The position numbers were made by a program, and so were the translations under genes. From the NCBI RefSeq assembly GCF_003144195.1, contig NW_020290004.1, forward strand, positions 371,665-435,664: a DNA stretch of 64,000 nt, read 5' to 3'. The notes under the pieces are model-generated. The model did not search any database, had not been told where the DNA came from, and saw nothing but the letters and a program-made list of their open reading frames with translations. The stretch's first letter is position 1; each line of letters opens with the position of its first letter. Origin of the DNA: Ceraceosorus guamensis (taxonomy: Eukaryota; Basidiomycota; Exobasidiomycetes; Ceraceosorales; Ceraceosoraceae). This document shows, in pieces, positions 48,832 to 58,522 of the stretch.

Positions 48832-50635
48832 GGATGGCTGATCACGGCTACGAGCAACTTTCGCCATGAAGCACGAGCTTCGCAGATTCGTTGAAGCGAC
48901 AACTGAAGGGCCCACGGGCAGAGGACGAGAGGGCCAACACGTCACCACCAACATCAGGAGCCCTTCGCGCTGTTGATCGATGGGATCGCGCGAAATCGCC
49001 GCACAGAGTCCTTGTTGGCCCGAGCGTGTTGGAGTCCTGACAAGTGTTCCAGTTTTGGAAACACCCTTGTCTGCTGCGCCCTACGACTGGATAAGTCCTT
49101 GCACTTGACTCGAGAAGCTCTAGTCGTTCTCAACCGTATGCATGCACAACGAAATGTCACAGCGGTATCGTACTGGTCCCGAACGTGCACTCGCACTTCC
49201 TAGTCCCGTTCGACGTGCACGACAAATGTCGACCGCTGCACACCGTAGAAGCGACTGCTGTTCCACCATGGCAACCCTAGACCACGGCCTGGCGGACGTC
49301 CAAACTGACTCACGACTAAACCAAGAAGCACGCCTCTCGATACGGACGCGGGATTATGTCCCCTCAATCTGATCCTTAGTCGCAGTCACGACTTCTTGGC
49401 TGACACTAGAGTGGGTTTGGCCGCGACTTCTTGCACATTGACCGGTATGTGGCAGCTGGAACAAAGCGCGCTTGATCGAGGCCGTAGGCAAGCCCTGCCA
49501 GGTTAGGGTCCCCTTCGCGCGGGTTGCAATCGTCAAACACAATCACGAATTTTGATTGCTACCGTGAATACCGCGGTACACTGTCGCCGAGTCGCCGCGG
49601 ACCGACGGCTGTTATGGCAACGGGACACAAGTCAATCTGCGGTCCGTCAATCGGAGGGTACACTCAAGACTTCCATTGCCCTCGGCTGTGCTGAACGGGC
49701 CTATGTCGACTTGCGCTGGGTGGGTCTGCACTGCTGTCTGCAAGGTTGCCAATTAGCAAGGCTTGGCCTGCGTTGTTCCAGCATAAAGTCAAGAGTGCTC
49801 GCGGTGACTCACAACAATTAGCGTCGTTGTAGACTGACGTAGTCACTGGCAGCTGTGATACGTGATCCAAACTCCGAAGATACAGATGTACGTCACCGCT
49901 CGATCCACTGCGGTCGCGTTGCCCGACCAGTAGGGGTGCGGCCAACACTTGCATGAAGCTGATTAGGCTGAGCTTTTCCTCGGGCTGACAGATGTGCATT
50001 CGTGATCCTTCAATGACAGCGGCAGTCGCTCAACAGGAGTGCCATCGACTCCGAGATAAGAGACAAAAGGAGATGCGTCGTGGTCGGCGCGATGAATGCG
50101 ATCCGTGCGGGCTGACGCTGTGTTGGCAGCAGTTGAAAGCTGCAAACTGCGGGCCAAGACGCCACCATCTCATTTGGAAACGCGCTAATTTTTCTCATGC
50201 ATGGGCAAGGCGTGCAGATATGTTTGACCTTCGTCAGCGGCGGAACCGAAAGACGCCGCGACGTGACGCCGCGGTGCTGGTGACGTTGATGCAGATTCGG
50301 TTTGCCCGCACACGTGCAGAGAACGAGAAGCTGAAAGGAGCTAGAGGCAAAACCATCAGCATCGCGCTTTCATGATCCGCGGCGACCCATGGTGAGTGTA
50401 ACAGCGGCGGGAGATGCGGGCTTTTCGGGGGCATGCCCGCCGGTCATGCAGGATCCGCTGCAGCTCGTGGATACGCAGGTTTGCAAAGCTCCAAACTTTC
50501 GTGCACGTAGATCAGACGTCATGAAAGCGAAGGCAAGATAGCAGCTGCTTCCTGTCGAACAGGAACCTTCGTCCCCTGAATTTTTTCCCTGAATAACCCT
50601 CTTGGATTCAAATTTCGTCCCTGATTGATCCGATG

Positions 50636-50656
50636 ATCGGTCATCGGTCATCGGTC
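50636..50656. repeat. Three tandem copies of a 7-bp unit
   Basis: ATCGGTC is repeated three times without mismatch in the gene-poor region. Confidence 0.8.
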
Positions 50657-51368
50657 CAATCACTGATTTAGAAAAGTGGCCAGTCAGTATGAAGTCACGA
50701 ATGACTGCTCCGATCCTGGCTGTGCATACTGCAGACAGGCTAGGACGACCGGTGCGAGCGCTGCGAGCATCCAAGGACAGGCAATTTGGAGGGATTGCTG
50801 CAGCCTTGCTTGCCAAGAACAAGGCTGCGTTGGGTCGAACCTTGTCTATCGGAGGCAATTTGGTTGTGCAAGATGCGCGTTCCGCTCGCAAGCCATTCAG
50901 CTTATAGCACGCCTTGAAGTCTTTCGACCTCATAATTTGCAGGAGCATTTGCGTTTAGGCGCAATCTTGACAGCTAAATATTGGCGCCTATACCGTAAAG
51001 GCGGGCTTGGCGTGCCGCGTATGAGCTGCTTGTGTCTTTCAAAGGCAATGTTCGGACATTGGGACAAAGCGTGTGAATGATGGATAACATGAACGTGAGG
51101 CTGCTTCTCCTCTCACACTCACCATCGAAGATTCTGCGTTCAACCAGCACCTTCAGAGCATCCATTATAGCGCAGAGCAAAGGGAGACATTCGACGCGAC
51201 GACGCCTCGTAGCAGTCAAAGTGCTATACCAAAGCTTGCAGAGGTACGGAAAAGCGTCTCTCATACCAGTTGCTCGACCAGCGTGTCTCTCTTTTGCCCC
51301 GAGACATCACCAGCAGCATCGATCGCTTTAGGTACTCACAACTGCAACGAATAAGCGATCAAAGCAAG

Positions 51369-53484
51369 ATGTCACGACCAGAGCGAGATCTAGAGGCGGC
51401 AGTGGTCGCTGTCTCTGCGCAGTCAGACCCGCGAGACTCTGATGAGACCCAAGACCTTGCCGACGCTGCCGCAACCAAAGTCAGCACCACACTTGATCCT
51501 CGTTCACCGGCTCTGTCACGCACATCTACGACAGTAGGGGACGCAGCACCCACGAGCGATGGCGAGGTCAAAAGTGAGGAGAAAGCGGCCGAAATCTTGC
51601 AGTCGCCAAGTGCAGAAAAGACTCGTCCCGATGTCGAAAAGCTAGAAGCGACGGCATCGCAAGAAGATGGCTCTGAGCCAGCAAAGGACGTCATATTGGT
51701 GACGTGGGACTCGCCTGAATCACTCGAAAATCCGCGCAACTGGTCAAGAGCTCGCAAATGGTCGGTGGTCAATCTCATCTCCATATACGCCCTCTTGGCC
51801 GCTGCCGGCTCTAGCGTGTGCGCGCCAGCCCTGCCGGAAATGGCGGAGGAATTTGGTGTCACCAGCGAGATACAGCGCAATGTAAGCACTGCAGTGGTCC
51901 GAGAGGGGAACTCGGTAAACAGAATATCTCGACTAACGACATTGACCCAACTCACCACAGCTTATGCTGTCAATCTTCGTCCTAGCTTTCGCTCTTGGTC
52001 CGCTGGTCCTCGCACCTATGTGAGCAAAATCGGCTTTTAGTGAATCTCGAAGCTGACCGTCCTGCTGACCATTATACCTTGTCTAGTTCCGAGGTCTATG
52101 GCCGTACGCTGGTGCTTCAGATTACCACGGTGAGGGCCGCAAATTGTTCTGGAGTTCCCTGGCCATCATTCTTACTTCTGTCACGTCAACCTTCTCAGGT
52201 CTTCTTTGTCATCTTTATGATTGCCTGCTGCGTAGCGCAAAACTACGCACAGATAGTCGCGTTTCGCTTTCTGGCAGGGCTCGGTGGATCTGCTTCCCTG
52301 GTTGTCGGTGGTGGATCCATCTCTGACATGTTTATCAACGAGCAACGTGGCTCAGCCATGTCATTGTACTCCATGGGCCCATTACTCGGACCGTGTGTTG
52401 GGCCTATCATTGGTGGCTTCATCGTGCAAGAGCTTCAAGAGTGGCGCTGGACATTTGGTGTTGTGGCCATCGGTACAGCAGCCTTCTCCGTCATTGGCTT
52501 TCTCCTTCTTCGGGAATCTTATCCACCTCGGATTCTTGCCCTCAAAGCTGCACGTCTGCGAAAGCAAACTGGCGATCATCGTTACACCACGCAGTGGATT
52601 CAGCAGGACCTTGCTGCCGGTGGATGGGCCGCTCGTTTCAGTCGACACCTAGAGCGCCCGGTAGTCATGCTTACAACGCAACCTTTGGTGATCGTGTTTT
52701 CTCTCTACTCCGCTCTACTCTATGGTACGCTGTACATCCTCATTACCACCTTTGACGGCCTCTTTGTCAACGAGTACGGTATGAAGCCTGGAATTGCGTC
52801 GCTCAACTACATTGCCCTATCAGTCGGCTGTCTGATCGGTAGCTTGACCTGTGGTCGGATGACGGACCACGTGTACAAGAAATTGCAAGCACGGCATGGT
52901 GGCGTCGGCATACCGGAATACAAGCTGCCAATCATGATGGTGCAGTCATTCCTCATCCCCATCGGCATGCTCATCTACGCTTGGACTGCCGGACGCACTC
53001 ACTGGATTGGACCAGACGTTGGCGCTGCTGTCTTTACTTTTGGTAAGTCCGACACGCGCACGCATCGGCGGCACGGTGCTGGGATTGCCCAGAACCCACG
53101 GACGCGGGCGAGGCTGCTCTCTTGCCGGCCGTGACATCCGGAGAGGTTGCTCCGAGTCGCTGCGGTGCAATGCTGACGAGACACATGGTCTTCTCCAATT
53201 GTGCAACAGGCATGATGACGAGCATTACCGTTAGAGCGTACCTGGTGGACTGCTATCAACTTTATGCCTCAAGCGTGCTCTCGGCCAACAATCTCGCCCG
53301 CAACATTGCAGCTTTTGCCTTTCCACTCGCTGCGCCTGCTCTATTCGGCGACCTGGGTTACGGTGTTGGGGGCACCATCATTGCAGTTCTTGCTGCCGTC
53401 CTCGGAATTCCTTCGCCCTTCTTGTTTTGGAAGTATGGACCTCGGCTCAGAGCGGCTTCGAACTACGCTCGCGACGCGGTCTAA
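51369..53484 (+). CDS. MFS transporter, DHA1 (drug:H+ antiporter) type
   Basis: Five exons: 51369-51881, 51961-52019, 52087-52129, 52199-53042 and 53210-53484, giving 577 residues. The ~135-residue cytosolic N terminus is acidic/Ser/Thr-rich. It is followed by WDSPESLENPRNWSRARKWS, the usual lead-in of fungal DHA1 carriers, and twelve predicted helices. Motifs: LGPLVLAPISEVYGRTLVLQ (motif A region); FRFLAGLGGSASLVVGGGSI; motif C-like SMGPLLGPCVGPIIGGFIVQ with EWRWTF after it; and SANNLARNIAAFAFPLAAPA near the C terminus. This family exports small molecules at the plasma membrane by proton antiport. Substrate unknown. It is ~4 kb from the condensation-domain gene. The 43-nt exon 3 carries the motif A half. 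Confidence 0.9.
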
Positions 53485-54909
53485 TTTGCTTTGATGACCG
53501 CTTAGACATCTCGTGTTGCCCGGGATAAAAGTGTCGTCGCGTTGTGCACAACAACCACAGCAACGTCATGGTGGCAGGCCTATGATAGAATCTGACCGAG
53601 AGCCCGCGCAGAGAGGCGATGCACTCAGTAGCTGCTGAGAGTGCTCGCGCACCCCGAACCTGCGCGCACACTCTTCAGTGTTGACCGCAACTTGCTTGCG
53701 TGTTTTGCCTTGTAATATAGTTTCCCAGTAACATCACATCTACTGATCGCAATATAGAGCCCACATGTCCTTTTTTCTGCTGCTCCATGTGCACTCGGTG
53801 AGCTGCGTCATTGTTGTACAGGCTCCAAAGTGGTGTTCAAAGGAGCGGTGCGCACCACTGCTACCTATTCAGATGCTGACTTCCGAAGCATGAACCAGAA
53901 GTGAGCATCGACATGCCGTGCTCCTATCGTGTTTGCGCGGCCGGACCTTTGGCGCCCATGGCGTTGTTAACGTCCGCGTCCGCCGCCGCCCTGATTCTCA
54001 GGTGTCCTTCAGCTGATCTCTACCCCGATTCGACCGGCGTCCTGAGGACTGCATGCCTCTTCGCGGCCGACAATGGTGTCCAGTCAAGCGGTTCCAACAG
54101 CCGTGCGCGATTCCAAGCAGCCGAAGTGGACCGAGGGCATCTCAGAGCTTGTCTCAGCTTACATAGCTGGCGAGCACGGCACCACGGCTGCCGGGTAATG
54201 GCGGCTGCGTTGGCGGGGGACAGCGGGTCATCCCCTGACTGCGCATTACGAAACAGGCCCTGTCTATTCCTCGCTTCAGGTTGAGGCCGTTGAAGGCGAT
54301 GTTGAGGTCAACAAGTGTGTAATGGCTTCCCACAATCGAGGACAGCTTTGAGCTTTCATCCACCATGAGCAGCTAGGCGCAGGTTCGCGCAGACAGGTGC
54401 CGCGTCTTCCCAAAGATGTTTCGCAGGCCTGCTGTGAGGTAGGCGCCTGCGGACACGAATCGCAAAGACGAAAACATTTGTTAATTGTCTCCTCGGTCAC
54501 CCAACGTTGACGGTGTTGATGCGCCGAGTCCAAATTGAAGAAAGTTTCCGAAGAATCAAAATTTGTGCAGGTGACCCTGAAGCCCGTGGTCCATCAGACG
54601 CCAAGTCGGCGTGCGAGTGACCTACAGCTTGGTGAGGTGAGCATGTCATCCTGACATCCGCAGAGGCGACAGGATCTACAAGCGCGGGTCCATCCCGAAG
54701 ACTGGCTTTCAGGAACACGCATAAAAGGGACCCCTATCTGCTCTTCGAGGGAGGTCTTTCCATTCCTCATCTGGTGGTCGTCTCGTGTCGTGTTCGAAAT
54801 TGGTTGTGGCTCCTCTCTTGATCTTCTACGTTACCTGCGTTCCTCTCTGCGTAGCTTCACTACTCACTTCAAACCTAGACGACTCTCACTACTCCAATTC
54901 TCCGACAAC
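53485..54909. other. Intergenic region, 1.4 kb
   Basis: No convincing gene. The right end is the TATA-containing promoter of the Kex2-repeat precursor gene. Confidence 0.45.
54720..54728 (+). promoter_or_regulatory. TATA box of Kex2-repeat precursor gene
   Basis: CATAAAAGG lies 190 nt upstream of the ATG at 54910, followed by a C/T-rich leader. It suggests a regulated, strongly transcribed gene. Confidence 0.5.
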
Positions 54910-57724
54910 ATGAGGGCTAGCAGAGTGCTAGCAACCACCTCGCTGGCCGGCCTCGTTCTGTTGTGCGCAACCACTCCAATCCACGCGGTCCCACTGACCC
55001 TTTCCACAGGTGAGTATCAAGACTCCCGCTTGACGACGGTCGATGTTGACCGAAGCGGTCCGGGCTGGCCTTTCCATTGTCCGCCAGATGCCAACGAGTT
55101 GGTAAAGCGAAACTTTGCTCTCGAACTCGTCGAGCTCCTTTTGACCCCTTTCAAGAAACCCCTCGTGAGTAGTCGATCGACATCGGATCAGTGACGTGAG
55201 GCCCAGCTTATGAATTGCCATGTCATTTCTCGTCTGGCACAACAGAAAAAACTCGCTCAGAAGGTCGTTGGCAAAGTCTTGCCTGGCCTTCATCTCAAGC
55301 GGCGTTCTCCTTCAACGCATGAGGTCAACATCCGAGTCGTCGTGATCGATGACTTGGATTCGCGTGAGCCCTTTCTTGGCAGTCTTGTCAAGCTGATCGA
55401 GCCTGCGGCTGATCTGGGCGTAGGAGTCGTCAAAGTGGGTCTTGACTCGCGATGCATCACCGCAAAGTGATTCCCAGTGGCTGACTCTTGAAGGTGCTTG
55501 CCCTGAAAGAACCTCTTCGACCCGCCCAAAGGGGTACTGCTGAGGAGCGATCCAGCTGATGCGTTCATGCTTAAGCGACAGAAATCGGCAGACCCGAACA
55601 GCAACACGCTGCAGATAACACCCATGGGCGATTCGGGTGCAAACAGCGCGAAGAGGTCCAAGGGTGACGGCACTGGCGATCAAAAATGGGGCCTGTTAGG
55701 TTTCGGCGGGTACGGCGAGACACTCACAGGTACACCGACGAGCCTCCAGCAAAAGAGCAATCCGCCCACAGGCGCTCAGCGTAAGTGCAGCCAGTGCATG
55801 GGACTGCTACTGACTTTCACGGCTAAGTGATCACATTGCCCTTTCTAAGATCGACGGGACCTCAGCGAAGTGCAGCTTGATGACCATCTGTCAGAGATGG
55901 AACGCCGAGCACAGAAGAAGAACGGTGAGTGCGGTATCGAAGTGATCGCCACGTCGTCTCGGTCACGTCGAGAGACTCATCAGGCCGCAACTCTCGATGA
56001 GCAGACGACAAACCGCGGACGCCGTTTATGGCGAATTTTGGACTCGTCGGCGGAGGCAAAAGCGGGGGCGGCCACTGGGAGAATCACAGCAAGCATAGCA
56101 GTCAGTGCTTCTCTTTCATCTTCAGCCCTCACGTTTTCGCTGATTGCTTTCGGTGATGTTGCACAGAGCGCGAAGTCACTACTGCGCCTCTCGACCCAAA
56201 TGCGAAAGGCAAAATTAGCCGAGACTGGGCGGTCGGCCTGGTTGGCGGTGGCGGCCGGAATGAAATTGGCCGGAAAGCTGTGAACAGTGAGTGATACCTC
56301 CTCAGAAGCGGGAGAGGATGGCAGCTGAACCTAGGTGCTGATCCATGGCAGAGCGTGACGTTCCCGTGGAGCGTATGAGAATGAGGAAGAATGGAGTCCA
56401 AGCCGACTGGCCCGTGAACGTCGGTCAAGGTGGCTACGAAATAGGAAGCAAACAGAAGCCAGGCGAACGTGGAGGTCATGGAAGCAAAAGGACCATTTTT
56501 AGTGAGCAAAGCAGCCGCTTGAGCGAGAGACGGAGAGAGATCGATGCAGAGCAGCCAACGGTCGAACTTACGAATGTTTATCCCTCGGCAGAGCGCGAGA
56601 CCTTGCTTTCCCGATGCGATGCCCGCAAAAGGTCCGAAGGTTCCGGTGCCAAGCTTGACTCACGATGCGGTGGTGGTCTCCTTGCCCCTCTGTTCGACTT
56701 GCTCGGAGGCGCCTTGACAGGCGGGACGGAGGATGGCGGTGACGGAGGTGGGGGGGGCGGCGACACAGGGGATGCGGGGCAGGTCGGAGGTGGTGGTGGA
56801 GAGGGTGGGGAGGAACCAGCCAGCACAGAGACCGGTGGCGGCGGCGGCGGCGGCGAAGGTGGTGGTGGGGAGGGAGGAGAGGGTGGTGCGGGCACCGAGA
56901 CTGGCGGCGGAGAAGCAGGAGCTGAACCGCAAAGTACCGATGGAGGTGCAGGAGAGGCTGATGGTGAAGAAGCTGGCGGAGGCGGTGGAGGCGGTGGTGG
57001 AGAGGCAGGTGCTGAACCCCAAAGTACCGATGGAGGTGCAGGAGGGGCTGGCGGTGAAGAAGCTGGTGGAGGCGGTGGAGGCGGTGGTGGAGAGGCAGGA
57101 GCTGAACCCCAAAGCACTGACGGGGGTGCGGGAGGGGCTGGCGGTGAAGAAGCTGGTGGAGGCGGTGGAGGCGGTGAAGGCGGTGGTGGAGAGGGAGGTG
57201 CAGGCACAGGCACAGAGACCGGTGGAGGTGGAGAAGGTGGTGAGTCTTATCAGGGTCTTCAAGGGCTGGATCAAGGTCGCAGAGCACTCACAACTTCTGA
57301 GCGGATTTTGTAGGTGCGCCGCAAAGGAGAGCTCTCAAGCTCGACTCACCTCAAGGCCAGACTCCTATCGTTTCGCGCCAGAGTGAGTGGGAAGCGTCTG
57401 CACATGGTCCACGAGTAGTAATAATTTGCTGACTCGGGTGCGCATACATATGTTACATTACAGACTCCCCTCTCGCTTCTGTCAGCGCAAGCGATGGCTT
57501 CGTGGCCAGGTCGGTCCACTCTGATTGGGCTTTGTGGGGCTCTTCTTTCGAGATCGGCCAAAAGCGTACCATGAAATGTAAGTCGCTCTGTGGTTCGAGG
57601 AGATCTTCTAGCTTATCGCTGATCCATCCATTCGTGTGAAGCACAGAGAAACGTGCAGACTCTATCGGTAGTCACGAACCAGGAGCAATTTGGCATCGTG
57701 ATGGGCGGAGACTCTGAGGTCTAG
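54910..57724 (+). CDS. Secreted Kex2-processed repeat precursor (KEP-like)
   Basis: Twelve exons inferred: 54910-55009, 55088-55164, 55246-55434, 55510-55780, 55850-55924, 56005-56100, 56167-56286, 56352-56501, 56592-57239, 57314-57382, 57464-57577 and 57642-57724, giving ~541 residues. The signal peptide is MRASRVLATTSLAGLVLLCA...THAV-like, cut near AHA|V. Dibasic sites (LVKR, LKRR, LKRQ, AKRS, GAHRRD, SKRE, NKRD, FKRE, QKRT) cut the rest into segments. Several share a core: DQKWGLLGFGGYGETLTG, MANFGLVGGGKSGGG, SRDWAVGLVGGGGRNEIG, QADWPVNVGQGGYEIG and SDWALWGSSFEIG. Exon 9 encodes a Gly-rich block with three 30-residue repeats. Fungal Kex2-processed repeat proteins include Ustilago Rep1 repellent peptides, pheromone-like precursors and dikaritin RiPP precursors. 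No DUF3328-type oxidase is nearby, so a structural or signalling role is likelier. The last exon is uncertain. Confidence 0.65.
56912..57181 (+). repeat. 90-bp coding minisatellite, three copies
   Basis: Copies start at 56912, 57002 and 57092. Each encodes 30 residues of the form EAGAEPQSTDGG, then AGGAGGEEAGGGGGG. Copies 2 and 3 are nearly identical, while copy 1 has a few changes (GEADGEE for GGAGGEE). The period is a multiple of 3, so copy-number change keeps the frame. It lies inside exon 9 of the precursor gene. Confidence 0.9.
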
Positions 57725-58522
57725 GAAAGCATGAGACGAAGCTTTCGCAGCACCACACTTCCGCAGTCAGTGACCCGAGATTCCCTACAGACAGTTGGAT
57801 AGACATGCATCGTCTCTAGATGCCACACAACACATTCCCCTCATACAAACAACAGTTCCGATTACAGAAGCCGACCTCCATTGGATGCATGCCTTTGCAA
57901 CACGTAAGCCCCTCCGCAGCCCTCCAATTGACCGGCGGGCGCTCTCCACGCTCCTTTGCTTTTGTATGGTCGCCCCGCGTTCTCTTTCAGACCAGTCCAG
58001 ATCAGTGAATTCGATCGAAGTGCTCCAGTAGCGAACTATATGCGGATTAGCTGATTTGCGATTACACTTGAGCTTCGTTGCAACCAAGTTGGCTGGGTGC
58101 TGATGGTGGAAGTAGGAGTGAGCGCACATCGCTGTAGTCACGAGTGATGCCTCAAGCCACGCAATCGTGAAGGTCCACCACCAGCCCGCCGCCTGTCGCA
58201 GCACGCGCAGCTATAACTCACAATCACGAATCAAGAATGATCACGAATCGCTCTCCGCGCACGTTGGAGACGCGCGCGCGTAAGCATACAAACGTCTGCG
58301 GGTGCTGCGATGCCGCGAAGGTGCACGGTCCAGGCAGGCGACCATCTCATGCTATTCCCTGGCTTTCCGAGCTACGCCGCCTCACCTTCATCTCTTGTGC
58401 TCACTGCTGGGTCCCGCAGTCGGTCATTCCTTCATCAGAGTAGGCTCACACTCAGCAACACTGGGACGCGCTGTAGCACATCCCTCACTGCCCTTCAAAG
58501 GCTGCAATTGAGCGTGGGGGTG
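57725..58522. other. Intergenic region, 0.8 kb
   Basis: Between the precursor gene and TPP2, tandem on the plus strand. Short ORFs only. The TPP2 frame remains open upstream to 58310. Confidence 0.4.

Larger units (their letters stand above)
47303..51368. other. Gene-poor region, 4 kb
   Basis: The longest gene-free stretch in the window. It contains the promoter of the condensation-domain gene, one weak small secreted-protein candidate (48664-48831), several 80-190 codon ORFs without recognisable products, and a 7-bp triplet repeat at 50636. I see no terminal repeats or transposase motifs. Confidence 0.4.

Noticed and set aside
50370-50948. 192-codon minus-strand ORF, with an open frame on the opposite strand.
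   Set aside because: Both strands are open over 50689-50907, a sign of GC-biased chance ORFs; part of it translates a short tandem repeat.
56568-57287. Long minus-strand and alternative-frame ORFs rich in His/Leu/Pro or Ser/Pro opposite the Gly-rich exon.
   Set aside because: They are shadows of the GGN-rich repeat; the plus frame joins to exons with a signal peptide and KR sites.
54910-57724. Dikaritin-type RiPP cluster around the Kex2 precursor.
   Set aside because: No DUF3328/UstYa-like oxidase, methyltransferase or other tailoring gene is visible next to it; the neighbours are an MFS carrier 1.4 kb upstream and TPP2.
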